Positions 47,303 to 59,229 of a stretch of DNA of 64,000 nt are shown here, piece after piece. This DNA is from Leucocoprinus leucothites. Its lineage: Eukaryota > Basidiomycota > Agaricomycetes > Agaricales > Agaricaceae. The stretch is from contig JAACJO010000002.1 in the NCBI GenBank assembly GCA_013368445.1, positions 2,790,001 to 2,854,000 on the forward strand, in the 5' to 3' direction. The notes beneath the pieces were generated by a model. The model was not told the DNA's origin. It made no database searches and was given only the letters and a program-made list of their open reading frames with translations. Every line of letters starts with the position of its first letter. Position 1 is the first letter of the stretch. A program made the position numbers and the translations under genes.

Positions 47303-50300
47303 CGTCTCGGAATGACGTTTGGCAGTCATTGGTTATGGTGTGACTCTGATGTGACGAGGTAAAACCGGGGGGACGGCAAATCGGGGGTAGGGTACTGTAT
47401 CGGTCATCATGTCCGGTCCCAGTGACGGTCGTGAATATCAATCATGTCACGTTTCCTCTCTGACCCTCAGTATCCCAGCACGCGTTTACGACTTAATATT
47501 CTCATTATTGATGGGAGTCTTATCATTATTCATGAGAAGTATGTATGATATGGACCGGGCGATATGTATATAGTTACTCAGCCCAAAGAGAGTCTGGCGT
47601 AGGACACAACGGTAGAAGGTCAGTATGGCGTCCAATGAATAGGTAACAAAGAGTCCGGAAGCATGGTTCGTCGCACTTTCGTGTACTAAAGGAAGAGCGA
47701 AAGCTCGAGCGAGAGAATCGGTGTATAGGGCAGTCACTCCGCAGTTCCTCCTCCATGAAGTCCTCCAGGGGTGGACATCCTTCCGTACGCGCTCATGACA
47801 ACATCTATATCGGGGCCCTACCCATGTTCGCGTTTCTCATCACAACGGAATCCGTTCCCCAGAGATCCTCATGACCGAGCTGAGAGTGTCAGTGAGAGCT
47901 TGTACGAGAGGCGCTATGCACACACGGTAATAACGGGCGATATGTTGGCAAATTGAGCCATAGGACTCTCAAGTGTTGAAGATACGGCGACGGAGACGAA
48001 AGATATCTATCACGAGTTTCCCGATTAAATGACTGTGGATACGATGGGTGTGCGCGCTGCGAGAGCAAGGTGGCGATATCTTGAGTCCGCTGGTGTGCCC
48101 TACGCAAACATGACGCAACCTCGCGTTAGTATCCAGGAAAGGCCGTGCAGAGAAACTGAACTTATCCACACCTCATGTTCATCCCCACCAGGTAAAGCAC
48201 CAATATATCGCTGTTTCAACTCTTGCGGACCGAACTTGGAGTGAACAAGGGTCGGATAAGCTAGATAATGATCTAGTTTCTGTGACCTATGAAAAAGTAA
48301 CAGGAGCCCACGTTGTCTGAAGCATAACGGTGATGGCTGATCAAGAACCGGCATCTCCCCTGGGCATTGGAACGAGAGGAGCTTTTGGAATTCTGCTGCT
48401 GCGCGGGTGGCTGAGAGCTGCATAAATGCAGATGTTGTTGTATTTCTGTTGGATTTTCAGATCAGCGTTTGCATGGAGAAGTGATGCAAATACGCGCCTA
48501 TGTATCATGCCCACGAACGGTGCTGTTTTCGAACTTGAAGGCAAACCAGAGTCGTAGGATGCGACGCGACCATTGAAGGGACCGAGTTAGCCCATCAGCT
48601 GATGAGTGGCTCGATGAATAACCACACTATGGCCTACGAATCCCCTCAGCGTTCATATTCAAGAGCGTTGACGCCAGCGCTTGCCCAAGTACTCATCCCA
48701 TCCCAAGACTCTGCTTGAAACTGGCCAGTTGCCTTTGCACTAGTTCGGGCTTCAGATGTTCAACTCGATGAGAGGGTAATCTCAGACCACTTACCCCTGC
48801 CTTCCGGGACCGATAGAACTCCAATCGAAAAGGGGCACGCGTTGATCGATCATTATTTGTGTCCCATCACCGGCAACTCCCGAGTTTACCTTCCGAATGT
48901 TGAGACCTTCAGTGATCCGGCGACTGCTGCTGCAAGCGGAACTGTCATGATCTCTGCTATGATCACAACCTTTAAAAGGATAAATGGCTGATATGCACAC
49001 ATTACCGCTAGCAAAAGGACCGTGTTGCGGCGCTGTATTGGTTGGTGGCTGCATTATTATCATGACTACTGTCGGACTGACAGGCTGTGTAGTCGATCTA
49101 AGGATGAGCAGACGCTAGAAATAGAGAAAGGAGCTGATGAGCCGATAAACTGGAGCCACACTCACAATAGTAGATCCGCCTGCAATAGGGGGAGCATGAC
49201 CACCGGGGGGACGGGTAAGTAAGATACAGTGTTTTCGTCGCACGTTTTGTAGCTAAATATCCTATGCAGCCTTTGAGAATGAGATGATTGCTCGTCTCGT
49301 ATTCACAAGAGAGAGCGTGGTTCACCTCGAGTTTCAAGTCTATAGTTCTGAATTTAGTATAGAAAACACACAGCGCCCCCGTTGGCTGTCGAATTCTGCT
49401 ACTAGATAAGCCTACGACAAACTTGAAGAATGACGTTTGATACTAGACATGCAGGCTAGCACCACAAAGAAGGTTGACCCATTCCACATTATTAATCCAG
49501 TCAATGACTGCTCAGCATGGTTGCAGTATTACTCACGATCCCCTTCACCTCACTGACTGCCTGCAATACCGTTGACAAGGAGCGACATGGCATCCATCGT
49601 CCCACCCCAAATTTCCAGTCTCGCCCTCAGCTACGATCATCTTCAACGTCGCTCACTTGGAACCCCTCTGACTCTCATACCAATGTCCAGATTCCAGGCA
49701 AACGCTACGAGTTTCGATGCCTGCGCTGGCCAACCGTCACGGTGCTTTTCATGGCGTCACCTCCACCCCTATGTCGACGATCCTACTACAATACAGAGCC
49801 AGCCGTACGACTTGGTCCGACGGCTGAAGGTATATCGCAGGTACGAGGCGCGTATTTTCTGTGGTTCTGTATGCTTCTACTATCGGCAATCGACAAGGAT
49901 TCTGCTGTTAAAGGATAATCGGAACAGAGAGGGTGCATTGATGGTTCTTGGATAGCAGTTATTGGCTGTAGTTGAGAACAAATTAAATACCCACGAGCCT
50001 GCTTGATTTATTTCATCGAGATATCTGGCCACGATACCCGGATGCCTACTCCGGTCGCTAAAAATTAGATTCTCACTTTGATATTCGTAGGTCACTCGTT
50101 ACTCCCCCTTGAGAACTACCACTAGTCAAGGCTTTGCTTGGCTGAATATAACTCCAACCAACAATTACCCACTAACCACATGTCGCAGACGCCTAATCGT
50201 CATTACTCTCATCCTTGTTCAGGAGGAGCACGGAACAAAGTACCTCGCTTCCGAGGGCTGTATCCTGGTCCTCAATCCCGATGTAAAGTAACCGAGAACT

Positions 50301-50409
50301 GTCCTGATTGTTAGTCACATAGCAACTACAAAATCGTTCATTTCAACGAAGACTAATAGTACAGAGTAAAGATCTCAAACTCCACTATAAACATTCAATC
50401 AGCCTGTAT
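47303..50409. other. 3' flank of the left receptor copy; part of the segmental duplication
   Basis: No gene can be supported. From about 48.28 kb on, the sequence has a diverged counterpart between 55.3 and 59.2 kb. Examples are GAGCCCACGTTGT at 48305 and 55353, AGACGCTAGA versus GGATGCTAGA at 49108 and 58066, and ACATAGCAACT at 50315 and 59142. The shared parts have small indels in both copies and no common long frame, so they are probably non-coding or decayed. Confidence 0.5.
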
Positions 50410-53400
50410 TCACATCATATACTCTTTGTCAATGCACTCTTCCCACTCCTTCCCATACTTGAATGCACTGAAATTCAATTTGGTCGGTGTCACCCCAAAA
50501 ACAGCAATATTCCTCGGCCGCCACAGTCCATCCCTATGCTCGGATGGGACCCAAAAGAGTAACGAGTTGCTACCTTCTCCAATCCATCCATCTTCGACGA
50601 GGGTTTGATCTCCAAAATCTCCAACACCCCCAACCGGCCCTTGCGCCTGCCCACTATGGAGACCGCGGGTATCCCAAAGCCTGACTATCCTCGACGTGGT
50701 GACACAAGCTATGGATGCCAGTTTTTCTCCATCAGGCGAAATGATGATCGAGGATGCTCGACTCAGATCATATCCACGCCAGGGTTCAGAGACCCTCTTC
50801 CCATTGCAGATATCCCAAACCCATACTGCGCCGCCCTGCGGGGATGTGAGATGAACAAACCGATCATCAGCGGAGATTGATAGCAATATTGGCCTTCCAC
50901 CACTGCTCAAAATTCTACTTGTTTCGAAAGGCCCCGCGACCTCTGTCCACGTTTTTGTCTCCCATACTCGAATTTGAAGTGCTCCGTCGTCGTTGTCGGG
51001 AACCAATGCAAATAGTCGACCACTGCGAGAATGTTGCCCGGCCTTTCATGTTGGAAGTCTTGCCTAAAGCAGCTGCGTTGAACGAGGCACGAGAAACGAA
51101 ACGTTCCTCTATTGTGTTTCTGTGTTGACAATGAACAATAGTGTCCACGTATGTGTGCTCTAGTGTAACGGTAGTTAAAGCATCAGGCGAAAGGAAAATT
51201 ATTGGCCAGAAGGGATAGTGTAGGTCCGGTATCATGACCGTAGTACATGCATCACCAAGCATATAATCGCCCCAAACGCGCACCATAAACCCCTCCCTTT
51301 CGCTCCCTCCCGAGCTGGGAGTCGTACTGCTCAGAACCAATTGATTGTCACTCGACGAAAAAAAGAGTTCGTAGTCACGTTCGCTATTCGCGCAAGTTAC
51401 CGCTAGACAACGGTGGTTCATTCCGGTACTTGTATCCCATATGTTGATCACAGGAGGTCCAACACGACAGGGACCACATAGCGTGAGGGATGCTATGTAC
51501 CCACTACCATCACCAGAGAAAGCGAGCTCCCTATGCTTGGTTCGGATAGGATGACTAAGGTTTATAGCTTCCCCGGTAACTGTGTTCCAAAGCCTGATCT
51601 CATCTCCATCGCTCACTGCCAGCGTCTTACCGCAAGGTGAAAACACCAGCTTAGCCCAATCCTGGATAACCATGTGATTATCAGCAGTGGGATCAATTGG
51701 GGATAGGGCCCGCACATGGCACCGATGATCCCACATCCTGATAGTCCCATCTCCATACCCTACAAGAGCTCTTCTGCCACTGCGTGAAGGGGATCCGGAA
51801 GATACTCGGGAAGGTTCCCTGCCCCAATAAACTATGTCGCCTGTGGTACCATCGAAGATCTGTGTTGATGCATCACCGTAAACTGCGATAGCTAGGTTAT
51901 CGTTGCTATCCGAATACAAGAGGTGATACAGCGGTAGGCCGCCAGTTTCTGGATGTAGTGAAATTGCGGGCCCAGCCATATTACAAGTTTCCATCTTCCA
52001 GATGCGTGCCATTGAGATCTGCTGGGGTGTGTAAGTCACCACCAGCAGGAATTGTCCATCTGGGGAGAACGCCAAGGTCGATAAGGAGAGTGGAATGTCG
52101 TCATCCAGCTCGATCACGCATCGAGGAGGTCTTTCTGTCAAATCCCATACTCTCAGTAGACGTCGAGGGAACTTGGTTGATTCAGCAAGGAAGTGTGCAT
52201 CTGGCGACAATAAAGAACGTTCGGTTGGTTCGGAGGGATCGAGCAAAGTGCATGACAGAGTGACAGAGTTTGCATCCCACAGCTGAATGCGGCTTGGCCC
52301 ATGATGAATGGGGGATCGTGATATTGAAACAATTGTATTATTGCCATCTTTAGCATAGACAGCAGATACGATATCTTCGTCCTCCCACACCTCATCGTTA
52401 ACAGGGGCAGGGCGCCAGATACCCCAGAAATCTTCAGCACTTCAGCGTTGCTTGCCACTCTCAATATTCCAGATCACTAGCCCATCTTTTCCATATGCAG
52501 CCACAACTTCCTTGCCATCAGGACTGAAATCAAGGCTGTTTACACTGCTTGGTGGTCCGAGCATAAAATCCCCAACAGACAGACAAAAGATTAGAATCCC
52601 TGTTTCAGAGTCGCAAACACATATTCTTCCATCCTCAGACCCCGATGCAAATATCTTCTCATCTGGAGAAAACGCGATGGAAGTGACCCGCTTTCTGTGG
52701 TATTCTGAAACAAAAACGCACGATGACCAGTGACTATGCTTGCCCGTATCGAGCGCGAGGAGTTGGGGAAATCTGGGTAGGAAATGTTTCGCAACCAATG
52801 ACTCTTCGGGAGCAAAGGGGAGGGCAGAGAGGTAGATGTGTGGAGCACTCTGTGAGATGGGGGTGATGAATGCTGTGACAAATCGGAGAGCATCACGAAT
52901 ATACTCGGTGAGGTCTTCGTCCCTCGCCTATGCGAAGAACGTCAGAAACGTGATACCAGTAAGCAGAGAGAATACGCACGGAAATCCAATCAACAACTGC
53001 CCTCAGGATTGGTACCGTCCGCTTCATCTCATTCAGCAGGCTCATCACTTCGAGCCAGTATAGCAGCTTCTCCTTGAATACTACCCTCACGTTGCCCATC
53101 AAGTGCTCATCAAATGCACTGTGACGAAGATGATCAGCCACAAAACAGCTCGCATATGAGAGGAGTAGTGGGATCCAGGTCTTGATCTTGGTTTCGATGT
53201 CAGGCACATTCGCGTTCTTCAAACTCGATGTCTCCAGGCCGCAGATATTGAAGCGTAGCTGCTTTGACATGGTGGTCAGGCATAGGGTAGAGAGTTGGCG
53301 CTGCTGTTCCGCTTCCTTGATGGAGAACTCATCCGGGCACTCCGGAGAGAGGAGGAAATCAACGAATGATTGGTGAACAAAGCGGAGGATATTGCCCTGA

Positions 53401-55150
53401 TCAATGACGGACCGCAGGCCGTTGCGAATGTACTCTAGCATAGACCCGGTTACCAAAGGACTGATCGCAGTAATTTCGGAGCCGTTGAACGGTCGTTGAG
53501 CGAAAATCATGACACCAACCACACACTTGAATGCCTCCGTCTCCTTTTTATGGAGGTTCTTGAACGAGATCTTCAGGACATTTGCATATAGAGCAAACAG
53601 CGATCCTTCTTCACCCCCTAACCCAAGACCAGCCTCGATATCTTCAAGCCGCGACTGGGGCTCACCAGCCTCAATAAAGTTCGCAATGATCGTGGCCCAC
53701 ATGAAGACTCCCGCCGCACCTTTGGCAAGGTAATGGGCTGTCTGGTGGGCCCAGTCCACAGGCAATTCGGAGTACGCCCCTGCAATATCCCCGAGACGAT
53801 CTTCAAGGTACTTGCGGATGTCGCTGCAAGCTTCATCAGCGTTGATGGAAATGTGGATGTGGTCGCTGATAGGTGAAATGCGTCGCCTGATGTCGTCTTC
53901 CTCCCTGCTGGTAACCACGAGCTTGAAGTTCTTCGGGAGTTCCGAGTACCATTGCTCAAGCGTCTTCAACAAAGCTTTACGGTCGCTCGACCTAGGCCCC
54001 TCGAGACCCCCACATTCATCGACGGCATCGATGACGACCACTACAGGCTGATCAAGCTGAACATCACTCGATTTTCCATGGCTTAAATCCGATAATGGCT
54101 CGATGATGAGAGATGCAAAAAGGGAAGCGGTGTTGTGAGAGCTGGCATCGAGGATTCCACCATTAATGCGCTTCAGCAAAGGTTCTCGCGCGAACGGATG
54201 TAAGCAGGCAAGATCCCAAGCAACCCGACGCCAGAGAGCTGTGGTGGTGGTGGTAGTCGGTTTGGCGCGGTCGAATACAAAATATGACAGCAGTTCACCC
54301 TGATCACGTAGTCGGGATACGATGGTGGATGCTAGGGTGGACTTCCCAACGCCTGGAAAGCTTTTGATCCATATGATATTGCTGCCCTGGCTGTCGTGGA
54401 TCCTGGCGTCGACTTCTGACAAAATCGTAACACGAGTATCTGGCATACATCCTTGGGCTAGTAGGCTGAATTCAAGCCCCTTGAGAAGCGCCTTTCTGAG
54501 TTTCCGTCCATCTGATATCGTAGAGTGAGTAGGGAAGCTCAAGTTCAAAGACCAAAAGACACACCATAAGAATCTGGAAAGGGTAGTGTTGCTGGATCGG
54601 CGCACTCAACGACGCTTCCAATAATGGTCGAGTTATTGATCTGGAAACCGCTTGCATTTGCGAAGAGGCTAGGCAAATCTTCTGACATCACAAACTTGTT
54701 TCAGCATGTGGTAGCGCAACCATAGGTGGTACGTACGATGATTGCCTCGAGGATTCTCCAATTGACTTGTGGGGGTGATTGTATCATTTAACGTGCGGGA
54801 ATGAGCGGGGCCATGATATTGAGGCACTGCCTCAAATTGTAAGACCAGATATAATGGAGAGAGGTATCGAGGGAGGACGCACTCGAACTAGCAGAAGGGG
54901 AGGTACTACAGCTTCCGGGTTCAATCGCCTTGGGCCGCTTAGAGGGCGCTTCATCACTACTTAGACTCCTACGGTGCTTACTCTTTGCATCATAAGTGAG
55001 TATTCCGGTGCACAGATAGAGCGAAACACGTACCATAGCAGAGCGTGGTGAGAGAAAGCGCTGAGGGTGTGCTGTACGGCTACATCGTGGCTTGAGTGTT
55101 CAATACAGGGTTGATTTATTGCCTATTTTTGGAATTGATCCCGGAAGTAC
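48280..55150. repeat. segmental tandem duplication, left unit
   Basis: Carries the broken receptor plus about 2 kb of 3' flank and its 5' flank. The offset to the right unit is about 8.82 kb at the receptor 3' end and 8.84 kb at the start codon. Identity is high in exons and lower in flanks. Boundaries are approximate. Confidence 0.7.
50410..55036 (-). pseudogene. NACHT-WD40 receptor, left copy, broken
   Basis: Collinear with the intact copy at 59230-63875. The NACHT core is readable: FPGVGKSTLAS, VVVIDAVDECGG, VTSREEDDIRRR. WD40 repeats follow the intron at about 52928-52977. Three lesions are visible by comparison. There is a 23-nt length difference in exon 2 (about 54850-54890) that shifts the frame, a TGA at 52442-52444 inside the WD40 region (after IESGKQR), and a 2-nt deletion at about 51026-51035 that shifts the last 200 codons. 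The ATG, splice sites and stop (50410-50412) remain. It could yield a truncated NACHT protein without complete beta-propeller, but more likely is a pseudogene. Such proteins are candidate non-self sensors in fungi. Confidence 0.75.
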
Positions 55151-58100
55151 CCCAGACGAGGATGCCAAATTTTGGCTGAACCTTATAAGTGGGATTGAAC
55201 TCCAAAAATTCCACTGTTTATCGTACCCGATGTATATACACGAGACAGCGAACCGCGGCTATGATCTTTTGGCAGTAAGCGATCGGTATTGTTTATGAGG
55301 GTGTGTGTGTACGCAGAAAGTATAATTTTCGTTGCAGATGAAGAAAATAACGCGAGCCCACGTTGTTTGGGGGGTGACAGTGAAGCTGACTAAGAACCAC
55401 CAACGATAGTGACCCAGTTGTTGGAACAAGAGCATATTTTGGAGGACTGCAGTGTGGCTGTCTGAGTGTTGCACCAGGGATGCGAGAGGCGAATGGCAGG
55501 GGCATAAATGTCGTACCCCTGTTATATTTCCACACTAGTGTTTGGAAAGGGGAAAGTGATGGTAACACAAGCATGCGTTCGCCTCTACCTCCTGATGGCA
55601 CAAGAGATGAGCCATCTCCAATACAAGGCTCTCCAACGATCCAACGACTGTCACATAAGCAGGGACCTGGCAATGCTGGACATGAACGTTGAACACGGGC
55701 ATAAGAGAAAAGAGAGCGGATGCCTGGATCTTCTAGTGAGTTCACGTTCGTTCTCAATCGAAGGGGGAAAAGGCTGGGTTCCGGATACGGAGGACGGAGG
55801 GGTGTGGCTAGGAGACATGAAGGTGCGGTGGGTGTAACAGATATCACTTCCAAAGCAGCACCGATGGAGGCTCGAAAATTGGTGCGAGTGGCGGTTTAAG
55901 TCAAAGAGAGGCTTGACATGTCGACAACTTTGGCTAGTCGTGATGAGACAGGTTCGAAGGAAATTGTCCGGTACGGGTTTGGTACAGTGGTAAATAGCTG
56001 ATAAGAACTAATTTCTCCACCGACGATAGTGACTAGCACCCTGCAAGACTATCCCAAACCCAGATAGCACCATCTTATGGGATACGAAATAATGAAGAAA
56101 CAATCGTCAGTGTAAAATTAGTCCTCAGTATAACAACCATATGCGTACCTTGACCCCTCCAGCAAGCGCGCTAGCACTCGCTAACGGATGTGCCAAACTC
56201 CTGCTCGGGGCACTCGAAGCCTTACCATATTCTTGCGTCTCCCCTTCCCTCCTCGTTCTCCCTTCACTGTGAATACAGCGATTGCGAAACGAGATAAGGA
56301 GGGTTGGATTTGGTGATGCTGAATATGAGCATGGAGAGGTTTACATCGGATGATGCTGGGACCGCCGTATGTGCCTATGTGGTGGTGGATGTGTGTCGGT
56401 CCAGGCGAAGGAAGAAATACAGGTGATGTTTCGAAAATTCAGAGGTCGTGGCGAGCGACGAAGGCGAAAGAGGCGAACTGGGAACTGCTTGAGCTGAGGC
56501 AGACGGATGAGATGGAGAACTTTCGGAGATGACGAGAGTGGGTTAATTGACTGTCGCTGTGGCAGCTGCATCTGCGGAGATAGTATCCCATCCAGCCTCT
56601 GTATCCGACTTTACGAGTGCAGCTTGTCCAGGTAACATTGAGCGCACAGGCGGTAGCTTGGTTAACCCATCTGTAAAAGTTTTTCAGTCGAGTGAGCTGC
56701 CTTTGAGTATATACATTGGACTAACCGACGATTTAACAAGCATTCGCGAGTATCTTTGCCGTCCCTTTGGTGAACGCGCATAATCTAACTCTATACAAGT
56801 TTCCTATTATCACTACCGTCAACACATGTCGCAAGATAGAAAAAAGGTGAACGCACTGGCACTACACACATTCACGTCCTCAACCTCGGCTTTTGAGTCA
56901 TCCTCAATGACAAGGTCCAAATGCCCGAGCGTGAGATCTAAGGGGTTCGATGTTGCAGTCCAGGCTGACAGCGTTGAGTCGTGCAAGGAGTCGTCTGTCT
57001 GTGGCTGAGCGAACAGCCTAACTATACATATGTCAGATATTTGCGAATATTGGGAGAAACAGGACATCCGATGCACCATGTTTATCTCGTAGAGGTAAGG
57101 GCGCTGGAAGGATCCCGAAGCGTTCTGGAGTGATGATGAACGATGATGAACATAGATCTGGTAGGGAGCTGGTGTAGGAGAGCTCAGAGGAGGTGTGTTG
57201 GTCAGTGGTCTCTCGCGACCGCACTGGATCATGAGCATGACAATCGGTCACGTGAATGGCGTCAAATTTATATTCGATAATCGCCTGTCTTTCTCCTCCG
57301 GAGATCATTCTCTTCTCTCGACTGGTGTCATACTTGCAACACAGGTGTTTGAATGTTGTAGGGGATGTGAAAGGGGGAACAGCAGGAGCATAAATGTAGA
57401 CGTTCTCGTATTCTCACATTAGTGTTTGCATGGAGGGGAAGCAAATGCGAATGCGTGTCTGTGCATCGTGCCCTCAAACAACAAGCCAGAGTCGCAGATG
57501 TAATGTCGCCGTTGGATGGCCTGCATTAGTAAATCAGCAGGCGAGTGACTCTACATTGTCTCCTACGAATATCCTCAGCATTTATATTCAAGGGTTCTGA
57601 TACCAGTACTTAAGTACTCACACTGCTCCAAGTCTCTGATTCAAGGAGCCGCGAGAGTTCAGAGTTTATATGTTCGCCTCGATGGGAGGGTAACCTCGGA
57701 AGCCACTTGCCATACTTCTGCTTTCTGGGACCGAAAGCCGAGCGCCGAGCAAGAGAGCGCACTCAGGGGCATACCTTGACCGATCACTATGTGATCCCAT
57801 CACCGGGCGACGTCCTCTTCGCCTCCATCTCCTTGTTGCACAGGTGACGAATCCTCGAATGTGGGGACCTTCAACGACTGCCGCTGCAGGTAGAAATGCT
57901 ACAACCTGCTACGACCACAACATCTAAAAGAATGAATAGCTACCATGCCCATGTTACTGTTGGCGCAAGGACCATCTCGCGTCACGGTACTGGTTAGTAA
58001 ATGCGCCGTTATTCTCTTAACCAACATCAGGCTAACAAACTATGTAGTCGATGTAGGGGTGAGCGGATGCTAGAGACCGAGAAAGTCGCCGAGGGACCAA

Positions 58101-59229
58101 GAAAACTGGAGTCCCGCAAACAATGGTAGAACCGTCTGTAATAGTGGGAGCATGAACACCAAGGGTCAGGTAGCGTACTATATTTTCGTCATCGGTCTTT
58201 GTAACTAAAAATCATATACAGCTTTCGAGAGTGAGAAGACTACTCGGCTACTCGTCTCTTATTCACGTGAGACGCGGCGGTTCACCTCGGGTTTCAGATC
58301 TGGAGAATGCATCAAGTCCGATGCCATTAGCCGACTCCAAGAAAACACACATTTCCGTTTGTTGTCAGATGTAATTTCCCCTACTAGGTAAGCCCACGCG
58401 CATCTTAAAGGACGATGTTCGATGTTCGACACTGTATGCTGATTTCGAGATATGTCCATCGTCAGATCGGTCCCCTAATAATTCATCTTGAATTCAAACC
58501 CTTCGCTTTGCACTGGGAAAGGTTTCGCTCACGCCCCCTGAGCAGTCCCTCATCCCTGAGAGCACAAGAGCATTCCCTGCGAAAGGACATCTCACCAAAC
58601 CAGCCCCTTCTCCGAACAGCCAAAACATTTCTTAGCCAAAATCCAACTGGCACACCGGCTTTCACGAGGTCGTTGCCCTACGAGAAAACACCGTACCATT
58701 CAGCAAGACTTCCAGGTTTACAACAGAAGGAAGATTGACCAAATTGGGTCATTGCTTCAATCAATGGCAATAGTGTAAATCACGCTAACCGTCCGACGAT
58801 CCGTCTCACTCGGCCAGCCACCCGCTATACCGTCAACAAGGAGCTAGAGTACATGGCACTCCTCGTCCCACCCCAAATCCCCAGTCTCGCCCAACACTCG
58901 CAGCGAGCTCCTGGCGCGCTTTTACCGACGAGGAGACTTAAAGGGAGTCACAGGAGAGTATAGGGCAGGCATAATAATCGAAGTAGTGGCTTGACTTGAT
59001 ATACTAAAGAAGGACGCTTTGCCGCCCCGGGACTTGGTCTCGACCTAGTAGATTCTTGTATACAGCTCGAGGGTGACCCGTAGGTACGGTAGCTATTCTT
59101 GAAACATGTCCAGATTCGCGCTTTCTCCCGGCGCCTCACATAGCAACTGCAAATCGTTCATTTCAACGAAGACTAATAGTACAAAGTAAATATCTCGAGC
59201 TCCACCAGAAAACATTCAATCAACGGTAT
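55037..59229. other. region between the two receptor copies
   Basis: The left part is the 5' flank of the broken copy. It resembles the 5' flank of the intact copy up to the window end. The right part (57.3-59.2 kb) is the 3' flank of the intact copy and matches 48.4-50.4 kb. ORFs such as 55293-55853 (186 codons, minus) have no recognisable domain. Confidence 0.45.
56045..56125 (-). pseudogene. relic of a third WD40 receptor C-terminus
   Basis: On the minus strand one frame gives DGAIWVWDSLAG, matching SGAVWVWDIYNG and GGAVWVWDICNG near the C-terminus of the two receptor copies. The 80 bases around it align with 59646-59720 at moderate identity. Only this fragment is left. Confidence 0.5.

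Noticed and set aside
49022..49260. Minus-strand frame with a GGHAPPIAGGSTIV-like peptide resembling a PAAR-type motif
   Set aside because: The counterpart in the right unit (about 58.1 kb) is similar for only about 15 residues, no complete domain could be assembled, and the surrounding sequence has indels out of frame.
55293..55853. 186-codon minus-strand ORF
   Set aside because: Lies in diverged duplicated flank sequence; the homologous places in the other copies do not keep the frame.
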